Positions 45,735-57,204 of a DNA stretch of 64,000 nt are shown one piece after another. The notes beneath the pieces were generated by a model. It did not search any database and was not told the DNA's origin. It worked only from the letters and a program-made list of their open reading frames with translations. The stretch's first letter is position 1. Every line of letters starts with the position of its first letter. The DNA is taken from contig NC_081840.1 of NCBI RefSeq assembly GCF_963259705.1, forward strand, positions 101,476,626-101,540,625, given 5' to 3'. Source of the DNA: Myotis daubentonii (Eukaryota; Chordata; Mammalia; Chiroptera; Vespertilionidae). A program made the position numbers and the translations under genes.

Positions 45735-48091
45735 GCTAGGAGAGAAAACCAAGATGGCAGCATAGGTAAGCACTGGAAATTGCTGCCTCACAAAACCACT
45801 TCAAAATTACAACTAAAAGACAAAATGGACATCTACCAGAAACACAGGAAGGCTGGCTGAGTGGAAATTCTACAACTAGAAGGAAAGAGAAAAGCATACT
45901 GAGGCTCAGAAGAGGTGCGCAATAAAGTGCAGTGGTATGGAGGTGCACGTGGAAAGGGCTGGCAACTGAGGACATGGTTGTATTTTTCAATCAGGAGGGA
46001 GTCTCAAGCTCCCGACTGCTCTGAACTCCAGTTCTGGGTGAGTCTCTGGGGACCCAGACTCATACGGGGAGAAACTGGACTGTCTGGCATCAGTCAAAAC
46101 TCAAGGGCGGCTTTCTCCCAGTGGTGCTTGCAGCAATTACCAGGACACTGAGACACAGGGCTTCTTAGGGTAGAACTGAGGAGCAGCCATAGCTGCTTGC
46201 TCTGCCCTGTTGATCCCCTGAAGCCCCACCCCACCCAAGCTGTGTGCAGAGGCTTTTGCATATGAAAGGCCTGGCCCTTTGCAGTCTGAAAATTACCTAA
46301 CTGAAGCTGGGTCAGAGAGAGACCCAGACTTCCAAAAGAAGGCCCAAGGCCCCACAGCAGCTTGCATTGCTTCACAGCTGGGCCTCATCTGGGCACCTCC
46401 AAACCCCAAACAAAGAAGAGGAATCTGCAGATCTCTCCATAGCTCCTGCTGGGTACCCTCAGGCAGAGGCTAAATTAGCACCTCCTTAGGATCCAAGAGC
46501 CAGTGTACCAGAATACAACTCCACAGATCCATAAGGGACACACTCAGTGGGCAGACTCAGTGAGCACCAAAGCCCCACTGAAGCAAGTCTTGTCCTGGAG
46601 GGGTGTCTACAGAACAGAAGTTCTCCCACTGCAGACACAGCTGATTCTCACAGCCAATTGGCCTGGAGGTCAATCCCTCCCAGTGTTACCTACAACAATC
46701 AAGGCTTAACAACAACAAGACTGTGCACAAAGACCACAAAGGGGTGCACCAAGAGTGTCCACCTCAGGTAATTGGGGAGGCTGAGCCACTGGGCCCTATA
46801 GGACACCTAGCACAGAAAGCCACTCTATCAACACAGCGAAGCATAAAAAATTCGAAGACAAAGAAAGAGGTCACAAATGACAGAAATGGAGGAAAGCAAA
46901 CAACTGGATATAGCGTTAAAAACCACACTTATAAGGTTTTTCAAGAATTTTCTAGAAACCGCCAAAAAATTTAGTGAGACCCTCAAGAAATCTAGTGAGA
47001 CCCTCGAGGTTATGACAAAGGACCAACTATAAATTAAGCATACACTGACTGAAATAAAGAATATTATACAGAAACTCAACAGCAGACTAGAGGATCGCAA
47101 GAATCAAGTCAAAGATTTGAAATACAAAGAAGCAAAAAACACCCATCCAGAAAAACAAAAAGAAAAAAGAATCCAAAAATATGAAGATAGTGTAAGGAAC
47201 CTCTGGGACAACTTCAAGCGTACCAACTTCTGCATTATGGGACTGACAGAAGAAGAGAGAGAGCAAGATATTTAAAACCTATTTGAAGAAATAATGACAG
47301 AAATCTTCCCCTACCTGGTGAAAGAAATAGACTTACAAGTCCAGGAAGTGCAGAGAACCCTAAACAAAAGGAATCCAAAGAGGACCACACCAAGACACAT
47401 CATAATTAAAATACCAAGAGCAAAAGACAAAGAGAGAATCTTAAAAGCAGCAAGAGAAAGAAAGTCAGTTACCTACAAGGGAGTACACATACGACTGTCA
47501 GCTGATTTCTCAACAGAAACTTTGCAGGCCAGAGGGAGTGGCAAGAAATATTCAAAGTGATGAATGCCAAGAACCTACAACCAAGATTACTTTACCCAGC
47601 AAAGCTATCATTCAGAATTGAAGGTCAGATAAAGAGCTTCACAGATAAGAAAAAGCTAAAGGAGTTCATCACCACCAAACCAGTATTGTATGGAATGCTG
47701 AAAGGTATCCTTTAAGAAGAGGAAGAAGAAAAAGACAAAGATACAAATGATGAACAACAAATACACATCTATCAACAAGTGAATCTAAAAATCAAGTGAA
47801 TATATAATCTGAAGAACAGAATAAACTGGTGAATATAATAGATTCAGGGACATAGAAAGGGAGTGGACTAACTATTCTCGGTGGGGGGAAAGGTGTGTTG
47901 GGGGTGCGGGAAGAGACTGGACAAAAATTGTACACCTATGGATGAGGACAGTGGGGGGGGGGGGTTAAAGGCAGAGGGTGGGTTGGGAACTGGGTAGAGG
48001 GGAGCTTTGGGGGGAAAAAAGAGGAACAACTGTAATAATCTGAACAATAAAGACTTAATTTAAGAAGTAAATATATAAAAATTAAAATTAA
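45735..48091 (+). mobile_element. HAL1-type half-L1 (ORF1 only)
   Basis: Sense element with an L1 5' start (AAAACCAAGATGGCAGCATA), a 5'UTR to about 46870, ORF1, and then directly a 3'UTR (AACAGAATAAACTGGTGAAT, G runs at 47881-47970) with AATAAAGACTTAATTT. There is no ORF2. AAAAATAGTGGT lies at 45723-45734 and 48092-48103 as a perfect 12-bp target duplication. ORF1-only L1s are known as HAL1. Confidence 0.82.
46878..47715 (+). pseudogene. HAL1 ORF1, broken
   Basis: From an ATG near 46878 (ATGACAGAAATGGAGG) to TAA near 47715. A coiled-coil part, the RRM word NFCIMGLTEEE (near 47228), NPKRTTPRHIIIKI and ILKAARERKSVTYKG (47370-47490). In-frame stops near 47028 and 47273 and a shift near 47560 break it. 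Confidence 0.8.
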
Positions 48092-48103
48092 AAAAATAGT
48101 GGT

Positions 48104-48320
48104 GGCCGAAACCGGTTTGGCTCAGTGGATAGAGCGTCGGCCTGCGGACTGAAAGGTCCCAGGTTCGATTCCGGTCAAGGGCATGTACCTTGGTTGCGGG
48201 CACATCCCCAGTAGGGGGTGTGCAGGAAGCAGCTGATCGATGTTTCTCTCTCATCGATGTTTCTAACTCTCTATCTCTCTCCCTTCCTCTCTGTAAAAAA
48301 TCAATAAAATATATTTAAAA
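48104..48320 (+). mobile_element. VES SINE, sense, young
   Basis: GGCCGAAACCGGTTTGGCTC start, intact A box and B box (GGTTCGATTCC), CCCAGTAGGGGGTGTGCAGG, CTCTCTCCCTTCC, A tail. AAAAATAGTGGT at 48092-48103 and 48321-48332. The left copy is also the 3' target duplication of the HAL1, so it landed at the same site later. Confidence 0.96.
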
Positions 48321-48332
48321 AAAAATAGTGGT

Positions 48333-49017
48333 GATATATTAGTTAATATATAGGCTGACTTTTGTGACAAATAGGCCCAAAATGTGTAATGGCTCACACA
48401 TAATGCAAGTTTATTTCCTCATATAAATAGTCCCAGGAAGTTTAGGGATATTGTTTGTGTCAGGAATCCTGTTTTACAAGATCATTCATGTATCCTGGCA
48501 TGTGGAGCCATTGCTATCTTACAGCTCAGCAAAACTTCCTTGCCCATGCTGGGTATAGACATGCAGCTAACAGAAAAGAAAATGGAAGACCAAACATGAG
48601 TCACTTTTTTTTTTTTTTAATTTAGAAGGTATTGGGGGCCAGGTGAAGCCTTTTTCTTGAAGAGACACAACAAACGAGTCATTTTCATTGCTAAGGCTGG
48701 AAATGGTCCACATTATCTTATTTTATCACTTTAACTGCAGGAGAGACTTAGAAATGTAGGCTAGTGGTGTGAAAAAGAATAAAAGAAAATTAGTTTTGTG
48801 AGCATTTAGAAACCTTTGCTACAGTTGAGTAAGGATATAGCCAGATAATCTCTGTATAAAATAAATGCAGTTATACAAAATTCAGACCTGAGATGAAAAT
48901 CGAGAATTAACATTTATGCTATAGGAAAGTATCTTTCCAAGATGTAAGTTATTAATGAAATCATACTCCTTTAAAATTTTATATTTATTTCAGATAAAGG
49001 TCATTGTGTTTAGACAA
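48333..49017. other. Intron sequence, nothing recognised
   Basis: AT-rich, a T run at 48606-48620, no ORF or repeat identified. Confidence 0.5.
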
Positions 49018-49475
49018 TTTATATATACAAAAAGGCAGTGACCGTGATGACCGAAACAACCAGTGGACAGAACAGCAGGCTGTGTGGGTTGACCAGGCCA
49101 GCAGAGGGGGCAGTGAGGGATGACCAAATGACTGAACAGCAGGCTGTGTGGGGCAACGAGGCTGTCATGGGAGGCAGTGAGGGGCGACCAGGCTGGCAGG
49201 CAGAGGCAAGTTAGGGGCAACCAGGCCGGCAGGGGGTGGGGCAGTTAGGGGCAATCAGGCCAGCAGGCAGGTGAGTGGTTAGGAGCCAGTGGTTCAGGAT
49301 TATGAAAGGAAATCCAATTGCCGGTTTAGGCCCAATCCCTGGGGTTTGGCCTATACTGGCAGTCAGACATACCCCAAGGGGTCCCGGACTGGGGAGAGTG
49401 CAGGCTGGGCTGAGGGGACTCCACCCCCACCCCCACCCCCCGCCCCCGTGCACAAATTTGTGCATCAGCCTCTAG
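49018..49475 (+). mobile_element. Helitron N
   Basis: Weak 5' end (ATATATACAAAAAGGCAGTGACC; start approximate), the GGCCAGCAGAGGGGGCAG-type 32-bp units, hairpin GTGCACAAATTTGTGCA and CAGCCTCTAG at 49475. Confidence 0.78.
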
Positions 49476-49489
49476 TTATATATATAAAA

Positions 49490-50967
49490 CTTGTGGTCTG
49501 GTGCATGAATTCGTGCACAGGTAGGGTCTGGCCAGCCCGGACCAAATTAGGGAAGATTGGGGCCTGGCCTGTCAGGAGGAGGAGATGGCAGAAGGTTGGC
49601 TGGCCAGCCCACCCTGATGGGGGCTGGATCAGGCCCAGGCCAGCTGGAGGGTCTGTGGGCGATTGGCCAGCCAGCCATGCCCCTGAATGGTGTATATAGG
49701 GCTGATTGAGGGTGGGGCCAGCTGGGGGGAGGGGCTGCAGGTGGTGGGTTAGCTGGCCATCCCTGCACTGATCAGTGGGGGGAGCCGATCTGGGGTAGGG
49801 CTGAGTGGGGGAGGGGCTGAAGGAGGTTGGCTGGATGGCCCCACCCCCTATTGGTGTAGTGGGGGTGATCAGGGATGGGACTGGCCATGGGGAGGGGCTG
49901 TGGGCCGATCGGGGTGGTGGAGGCCCATTGCGGGCAGGGCCGGCTAGGAGGAGGGGTTGCAAGAGGTTGGCTGGCTGGCCCCACCATTGGGGTGGGGGGG
50001 ACCAATCAGGGATGGGGCCAGCTGGGAGCAAGAGCTGCAGGAGGTTGGTGGGCTGGCCCCACTCCAAATTGGGCAGTTTTGCTGGCTGCAGTGGGTGTCA
50101 TAGTGACTGGTTGTTCTGGTCGTTATGGCATTCCGGTCACTGGCTTTTTATATGCACTGAGTGGCCAGATTATTATGACCACCCCATCAGTACTTCATTG
50201 AGCCACCTTTTGCCTTCAATACTGCGGCAATTCTTCTTGGCATTGACTCCACGAGATGTTGAAAGGTGATGCGAGGAATCTGACACCATGCCTGATGAAT
50301 AGCACTGTCCAGTTCTGTGAGATTTGATGGTTGTGGAACCAGCTGCCTGGTGGCTCTTTTAACTTCATCCCACAAATGCTCAATTGGATTGAGATCTGGT
50401 GATTTTGGCGGCCACCTAAGCAAGGTAATGTCTCCCTCATGTTCTTGAAAGCACTCCTGCACAATAGGAGCACCGTAGCATGGTGCATTGTCTTGTTGGA
50501 AGAAGCCATTTCCATTGGGATACGACGTCAACATGATAGGATGATCCTGATCAGCAATGATACTTAGGTATGTTGTGCTATTCAGACGTTGTTCCACATG
50601 AATTAAAGGGCCCAAATAATGCCAGGAAAACATTCCCCAAACCATAACACTGCCCCCACCAGCTTGAAGGGTTGTACTCATGCATGTGGGGTGCATGCTT
50701 TTATGATGTTTCCGCCAAATTCTTACTCTGCCATCTGCATGATGCAACTGAAACGTGATTCATCAGACCACATGACTTTTTTCCAATGCTCGACTGTCCA
50801 ATCCTTGTGTTCCTGTGTGAACTGGAGACGTTTTATCTTGGTAACTGCAGACAGCAAAGGTGTTCGAACAGGCCTTCAGCTTCCATATCCCATATGATGC
50901 AGTGTATGGCTAATTTGCCTACAAATGTCAGGTGGTCATAATAATCTGGCCACTCAGTGTAAATGGA
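49490..50967 (-). mobile_element. Helitron O, minus strand, split by a Tc1-like element
   Basis: Left edge CTTGTGGTCTGGTGCATGAA is a reversed 3' end with hairpin (GCATGAATTCGTGC). At the right, minus reads TCCATTTATAAAAAGCC once the Tc1-like insertion (50155-50959) is removed, a good Helitron 5' end followed by AGTGACCGGAATGCC. Interior GGGGGGAGGGGCTGCAGG/GTTGGCTGGCTGGCC repeats. The 200-codon minus frame (49465-50067) is repeat translation. Confidence 0.82.
50155..50959 (-). mobile_element. Tc1-like DD36E transposon, internally deleted
   Basis: 805 bp between inverted repeats CACTGAGTGGCCAGATTATT and its complement, with TA at the right edge. The minus-strand transposase lacks its N-terminal DNA-binding part; the second helix-turn-helix (HTLHHMGYG) remains near 50900. 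WSDESRF (first D), FQQDNAPC (second D) and NPIEH (E) are present, with 36 residues between the second D and the E. A one-base loss near 50751 and a TGA near 50879 break the frame, leaving 187 codons open (50187-50747). Confidence 0.9.
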
Positions 50968-51810
50968 TATGTTCCCCCTTTTTCCCCCATTGACCCCCTC
51001 CAGCCCACTCCCCCCACCCACTGTCACCTGAGGCCTTCAGCACCCTATTGTCTGTGTCCATGTGTTATGCATATATGCATACAAGGTCTTTGGTTGATTA
51101 CCTCCAACCCACCCACCCTCTCTCACCTTGTCTCTGAGATTCTGCACTGTGTTCCATGCTTCCATGTCTTTGGATCCACTCCGTTCATCAGTTTATTTTG
51201 TTACTTAGATTCCACATATGAGTGCAATCATATGGTACTTTTCATTCTCTTACTGACTTATTTCACTCAGCACGATACTATCTAGGTCCTTCCTTGCTGT
51301 CTCAACGGTAAGATATTCTTCTTTTTTACTGCTGCATAGTATTCCATGGCATAAATGTACCACAGCTTTTTTATCCACTCATCTACCAATGGCACTTGGG
51401 GTGTTTCCAGATCTTAGCTATTGTAAACTGTGCTTGTATGAACATAGAGGTGCATACATTCTTTATGATTGGTGTTTTGTGTTTCTTAGGATATATTCCT
51501 AGAACTGGGACCACTGGGTCAAATAGCAGTTCTGTATTTAATTTTTTGAGGAAACTCATACTGTTTTCCATAATGGTTGCACCAGTATGCATTCCCACCA
51601 GCAGTGTACTAGCAGTCCCTTTTCTCCACATCCTCACCAGCACTTGTTATTTGTTGATTTGTTGATGGTAGCCATTCTGACAGGTGTGAGGTGATACCTC
51701 ATAGTCATTTTGATTTACATCTCTCAGATGATTAGTGACTTTGAGCATTTTTTAATATGTCACTTGTCCATCTGTATGTCCTCTTTGGAGCAGCATCTAT
51801 TTAGTAGACA
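50968..51810 (-). mobile_element. L1 3'UTR and ORF2 end, antisense
   Basis: TTCCCCCTTTTTCCCCCATTG 3'UTR, TTATGCATATATGCATAC, then the complement of the PVLGIYPKK segment (51480-51520) and the zinc-finger side near 51620. Broken. Confidence 0.82.
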
Positions 51811-52159
51811 ACTATATTTAAAATAACACTCTTGAGGTCACTAGTTTCCTGATATTTTTGATCACACACCAAATAAGCATATGTTGAGCATGCATTCTCA
51901 ACATAATTTAAAAACTTGTAAATTGAAAAAGTACTACCATATTGGTATACTATTGGCATTTGAAGTCTAAATGCTTCAAAAAGAATATTAAAGAGATTAA
52001 ATAATTGTGTAAATGATGTTTAAAATAATTTTTACTGTAGTATAAAACCCTTTTTTGCTTTCATTTAGAAGTATAATATTGGTAGTAGATCTTCTTTTAC
52101 AATGTCTCTTTTAATGATACATATGATAATTTTTTACCTTTTGATACCTTCTTTTGGTT
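51811..52159. other. Intron sequence, nothing recognised
   Basis: AT-rich, no ORF or repeat seen. Confidence 0.45.
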
Positions 52160-53190
52160 TCTGAAAACAAATTTTATTTAAATAAGGGTTTAAATACATT
52201 ACATTAAAACTGAAGGGAGTTTTGTTTTGTTTTTTGAAGGGAAAAACACTCCCAAAATACGTTTGTTGTTTCACATGGCATTGGGCAACTGTTATGAGTA
52301 AGTTGCAAGCTCTACAGCTGGCTGTATGACTGACACATAAGTTTAAAATTTGTCTACTTGCCCAAAGTTTAATTCTGATAGAAGATTGGCCTCACATTCT
52401 GGTGTTTGGACATCAATTAGCTAGGATATGACTGGTTAAAAGGGTCTTGGTGGCAAGCTAGATGTCCTATTACCTCAATAGAGGAAAGGTGGCTACTCTA
52501 AACTCCACTACCTGTTCAGGTTGGAAATCTTTGAGTACCAAAGGCTCCCTCTAATAGTACAGATGCCCTTGCTATCTTACCAATTTCAGCTTCATTGAGG
52601 GCTATCTCTGGCCAAAAGCTCCTTCCTCTGGCCAGAGAGAGCCGTCTGTGATCTTGGGGCTTTAAGTTTGGCTGAAACATCACCTATTGCTTTGGTTCAG
52701 GCTGGACACTATCAGGTGCATACTGCTTGACCTCTGTTTAAATGAAGGATTTCAAGACTAAACAGCACAGCTCTTTTCACTTATCAAATGAAGGAGTTAC
52801 ACTAGTCCAAGTGAAAAGCAGACCTTAATGGTTACATTATACAAGCTGTGAGATTTTTAAAGTTGTTACAAGGGACAGAGGGAAACCCTACTCATTGCAA
52901 GGAAATCCTCACTTAAGTTTTAGCGAGTCAAAAGCACTTAAAACCCACAAACATTCAACTGGTCGTCCTTAGCCAGTCCAATTTCTATAAGGAACTGGCC
53001 TTTGTTCTTATGCTGGTCACCCTGTAGCTGAATCACTTCTCCATATTCTAGAATGCTCAATTACAGTACCATTGCAGACAAATTTCTTCTTAAACACCTT
53101 CACTAGTTTCTTTTTATCATATCATCAGTGATGCCTTGGACAGTACTAAGGGTCTTCCTGTAATTTCTCTGTTGAATTCTTATATGGATA

Positions 53191-53697
53191 TTAGAGGCCC
53201 GGTGCACGAAATTTGTGCACTGGGTGGGGGATGTCCCTCAGGCCAGCCTGCACCCTCTCCAATCTGGGGCCCTTCAGGGGATGTCCAACTTCTGGTCATC
53301 TGGCAGTTGGACATCCCTCTCACAATCCAGGACTGCTGGCTCCCAACCACTCACCTGCCTGCTTGCCTGATTGCCCCTAACCACTTCTGCCTGCCAGTCT
53401 GATCACCCCCTACTACTCCTCTGCCAGTCTGATTGATGCCTAACTGTTCCCCTGCCAGCATGATTGCTCCTAACTGCCCTCCCCTGCTGGCCCACTTGTC
53501 CCCAACTGCCCTCCCCTGCTGACCCAGTCACCCCCAACTGCCCTCCCCTGCCATCCTGATTGCCCCTAACTGCCCTCCCCTGCCAGCCCGGTTGCCCCAA
53601 CTGCCCTCCCCTGCCAGCCATCTTTGACCACATGGGGCAGCCATCTTGTGCAAGGGTGTGATGGTCAGTTTGCATATTACCTCTTTATAATGGAGGA
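53191..53697 (-). mobile_element. Helitron P, inside the EIF1 pseudogene
   Basis: Left edge TTAGAGGCCCGGTGCACGAA is a reversed 3' end (hairpin GTGCACGAAATTTGTGCAC, CTAG changed to CTAA on minus). Right edge on minus begins TCCTCCATTATAAAGAGG and GCAAACTGACC. Removing it rejoins the EIF1 codons GAC TAT ATC exactly at A|T. Confidence 0.92.
53350..53625 (-). repeat. 32-bp minisatellite in Helitron P
   Basis: Units of CTGCCCTCCCCTGCCAGCC and CTGATTGCCCCTAA, the complement of the Helitron I repeat. About eight copies. Confidence 0.85.
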
Positions 53698-53826
53698 TAG
53701 TCCTCAGTGCTAGCAGGAAGCAGAACATCACCCTTATGTGCGTCAGCAAAGGGGTGAAAAGAATGGTGTTTCTGGATAGCAGGCATATACATTCCTTTCC
53801 CTCTGTGGTAACTGCCCAGGGAAGGC

Positions 53827-53830
<4 letters not shown>

Positions 53831-53884
<54 letters not shown>

Positions 53885-53885
53885 A
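53831..53885. repeat. (GA)n microsatellite
   Basis: About 27 GA units, with one AAG interruption, upstream of the EIF1 pseudogene start. Confidence 0.93.
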
Positions 53886-54097
53886 GGGGGGGCTCTGTAT
53901 TGAAGCATTAGGAAGTGAGGAGGCTCAATAGAGAGGTTGCTGAGTGCCAGCGGGGGCTCACTGAGCACTTTTTAATACCTTAATCTTACCTACTGACATA
54001 TTATAAAACTGTTTTGAATGGTATTTTAAAAGAGATTTAATATAACATATTATGTACATATTTGTTATATTTGAATTTAGTATTATCTTTATCACAG

Positions 54098-54135
54098 ATC
54101 TCAACTGTCCACAATAGAAGCTCGATTGAAAACAG
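54098..54135 (+). CDS. CCDC7: CCDC7 internal exon, 38 bases
   Basis: TTTATCACAG acceptor and AACAG|GTAACA donor enclose 38 bases coding ISTVHNRSSIEN plus two bases of a split codon. It continues in frame from the exon ending KIQEYPQ at 6526, and my recollection of human CCDC7 has KIQEYPQ followed by ITAQSGRLIEK, a similar start and length. Small exon, so weaker evidence than for the 74-codon exon. The next exon was not found before the window end. Confidence 0.7.
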
Positions 54136-54954
54136 GTAACATATTTTTAAAATATATTTTTTTCTAATCCTTATCAGTGTACATAGCTAATTGGTAAAAC
54201 ATATTCACTCTAAATTTAGTATCATAAACATTTTGATTCATATCTTTCCTTACAATATTGTACTCTTTGATTGATGATGTTAGATGCTGTAAAAATCAAA
54301 AATTTTAAATGAAAAATTTAAATTAAGGATCGGAGCTAGTGTACAGCCCCTCCCCCCCCGAAAACTAGGATTAAATTTGTAGATAGTGAGAAACTGACCC
54401 TTATTTTGAAGTAATTATCATCATTCGGAGGCATGACCTCAATATATAACAGTGTATTGTTAAATCATTTCATATATGTTTATATATGTACATACACATA
54501 TACATATACATACATATACATATACATACACACATTATCATGAACATAACTGAATTAATTGATTCATCCAGTTAAATCCTATAGTTTTCACTAGTGAGTC
54601 TGTTTAACATATTGTGATTAAACAGACTCACTGCTTAAACTGAAATCCATTAAGAAACCAAAAGCCTGAGCAAGATATATTAATGCATCAGCAAACTCTG
54701 TCAGTAAGAGTTAGGTACCTATCTAGTGATAATAAAGTGTGTCATTGTTTCCTTTTAGTCACTGACTTGAATTATTGAGAATTCAAATTCAGTGTACATG
54801 AAGCACTTATTCCTTAACTATACATAGCTTTATATGTAAAATTTTGGCTTTTATTGTCATACAGAAAAGAGGGAAGAATTACCTAGAAGTATGTATGTAT
54901 CTGCTTCTTTACTATTTTTAAAAAATTTATCTGTAGGGATTTTCTTAGATCTTT
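54136..54954. other. Intron sequence with a (TACATA)-rich stretch
   Basis: No gene. 54475-54535 is a TATATG/TACATA-type simple repeat. A 24-base AG...GT segment at 54865-54888 was considered as an exon and rejected. Confidence 0.5.
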
Positions 54955-55170
54955 TAAAATTTTATTGAATTTATTGGGGTGACCCTGGTTAACAAAGTTA
55001 TAAAGATTTCAGGTGCACAAGTCTACAGCACATCATTTGTACACTGTATTGTGTGTTCACCACCCCACGTCAAGCCTTCATCCATCACCATTTATACCCC
55101 CTATTTCTTCCTCCATCTGCCCCATCACCCCCTGTGACCTGGTAATTATGATACTGTTTTCCATGTTCAT
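54955..55170 (-). mobile_element. L1 3'UTR fragment, antisense
   Basis: TTTATTGGGGTGACCCTGG start, CAGCACATCATTTGTACAC, TGTGTTCACCACCCC and TTCCTCCATCTGCCCC are typical of this old bat L1 3' end. Confidence 0.75.
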
Positions 55171-55199
55171 TACTTTTAATATTTATAAGTTACAGATCC

Positions 55200-56758
55200 A
55201 GGTGAATAAATAAGAATTAAGTAATAAATGTAATAACTAATAGCCAGAGGTTTTTAAAAGATCCATTTTAATGTCTTTTGGTTATTTATAATTATTAAAG
55301 TATATGTGTTTAATATCTCAAGAAAAAATTAGATATTGGCTTATTAGTTGCTTTGCAAACTTATTGTAGGTAGATTTCTTGTCATGTATTTCTTAACATT
55401 ATGAGTATGTATTGTCAGTATTATGAATATTTGATAAGATATAAGAGAGCCAATAATTTTTTTATCACCTTGAAGAATATGAAGCGATAACTCTTCATAT
55501 AAGTTGTTTTAATATTGAACATTTAGTTGCTTGTAATGAATCTGATAGACTATATATATTTGTGAATCTCATAAAGTAAGAAAGGTTTAAACAAAACTAT
55601 TTTAAAGGGATTTTTCAGTCTCTATGAAGACATAGTAAGGCCATCTCAGTTCCTTTCCATGAACTTTTGGGAAAATCTTGAAAAATGATTGTGATAGTGT
55701 TACTATGAGTTACTAATCTTTCCAGTCCCCATTCTACCTGGCTGAAAAGTCACAGTCAAGAGTGATAATGGGAAGTGGAAGAATGGAGGAAGGTTTGGAA
55801 GGGGACTAACAGACTGAGAACAATGGGGAATATAGGGCATCAGGAGCAGAAAAGGATTGTTGAATGGATATCAAAGAATTCTTCCATAAGTGGATTTTCT
55901 CCAGAAATGTTAATTGATATAATGTTCCCTTAGTTCAGGAGAAAGAGTATTTAAATTCATTTCAACTCAATTTAATTCAAATAAGGAAATGTGGGCTGAA
56001 TGTCTATACTGTGCAAGGGACTGTGGTAGATAATATGGCAAGTATAAGGATGACAACTATATGGTTCTTGCCCTCAATGCAATAATATAATCAAAATACA
56101 AACTATTAAGAACATAGCATAATATTATTTTTAGATTCTAATAGAATTTATGAAATACTTTGGAAAAGTCTCCCAAACCTTCAGAGAGTGGATGGGAGCG
56201 AAGTAAGGAGATTCCACCTGAGCAGACACATGGTATTACTTACAATAAAGTACTTTTTTTTTGCACTTTCCAAATTTAGTAATTTATTTTGGCTTGGGAA
56301 TGAGTCAAAAATATTTAATAAAACACAATTGTTATTAATAATGTAGTGTTGCACACCCTACTCATTATTAGCTTTTCTTAAATGATTTATACCATTCAAA
56401 TCCACACCTTTTAGAAATGAAAATGTAAATGATTTATTGGTTATTTTAAAGAGTTACACATCCAACCTAGTTCTTTCTAAATCCCCTTTTTTTAAAACTT
56501 TCCCCCCAATACTAATTGTTTGTTATAAAGCAAAAATCTGTACAAAAGAGAAAGTGTGGCCATTTTTTTCTCCATAGATAAGATGATTATCTATTAGACT
56601 TATTCATTTGTTCACTAAAATAAATCATTAAATCTTTTTGTCATCTTCATATGCCAGGTACTCTTCTTTGCATTGGGTTCTACTGATAAATAACATAAGT
56701 GAGATCTCTTCTCTTGTGATGCAGTGAGGTCAAAATGGGGTGAAAAAGAAGGGGAATA
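55200..56758. other. Intron sequence, nothing recognised
   Basis: AT-rich without recognisable repeats, splice-bordered exons or frames. 56400-56560 has pyrimidine runs only. Confidence 0.5.
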
Positions 56759-57204
56759 TGTGATGACCCATGTCCTGCATGGTTCAGATGTGATGACCCA
56801 AATCTTGCATGGTTTAGGTTTTTGGATCTGGAGAAGGGACAAATGACAGAGACAAGACAAGAAATAATAATTTGGAAATATTGGGGGCCAGGAGGAAAGC
56901 CCAATGCAAGGGGGAGAACTTCTACCCATGCCCAGACCTTGCCAACCTTTTATTCAATTTTGGATACACATCTAGCCCTTAGTGAGGCAGGTAATTGTGG
57001 TAACAGACAGACTATCTTAAAGGTCAGTAAGTATTAGAAAGAATTACTCTGAGACTATTTGGTCAGGAAATTGCTTGAGCCACCATTGTCTGGACTAAAT
57101 AATCGGTGCATAGCTCTGGCCCTGCCAGGGCTCAAAGTTCACCAGCATTCCGGGCTCCTTGTTTACATTTCTCTGATAGTGAAGACAATGGGTGGCTTCC
57201 AACA
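56759..57204 (-). mobile_element. Solo LTR related to the 15-20 kb ERV
   Basis: TG...CA ends and the same words as the ERV LTRs: GATCTGGAG, GGGGGCCAGG, CAACCTTTTATT (polyadenylation signal on minus), GACTAAATAATCGGTGCATAGCTC, TAGTGAAGACAATGGG. GGAATA and AGAATA flank it as a 6-bp duplication with one mismatch. At its left edge a 30-bp unit (TGTGATGACCCATGTCC...) is repeated with changes. No polypurine tract or primer-binding site lies next to it. Confidence 0.82.

Larger units (their letters stand above)
52160..53786 (-). pseudogene. EIF1: EIF1 processed pseudogene, interrupted by a Helitron
   Basis: A minus-strand intronless copy of translation initiation factor 1 (SUI1 family; start-codon selection on the 40S subunit). 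ATG at 53786 (MPAIQ against MSAIQ), TEDYIHIRIQQR, RKTLSTVQGI, GTVIEH, then GLAKDDQL near the end and a stop at 52938. Without the Helitron at 53191-53697 the coding part is 342 bases, matching 113 residues plus stop. A one-base loss and a one-base gain around the middle cancel, but a stop lies between them. The 3'UTR seems to run to about 52160 (approximate). Confidence 0.9.

Noticed and set aside
49465..50067. 200-codon Pro-rich minus frame
   Set aside because: Translation of GC-rich Helitron O repeats; overlapping frames in other phases look alike.
53829..53968. 5'UTR exon of EIF1
   Set aside because: The sequence upstream of the pseudogene ATG is a GA repeat and unassigned DNA; I could not match it to the EIF1 leader.
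54865..54888. 24-base AG...GT segment as a fourth CCDC7 exon
   Set aside because: In the phase left by the exon at 54098-54135 it has an in-frame TAG, and it does not match the residues I recall for CCDC7.
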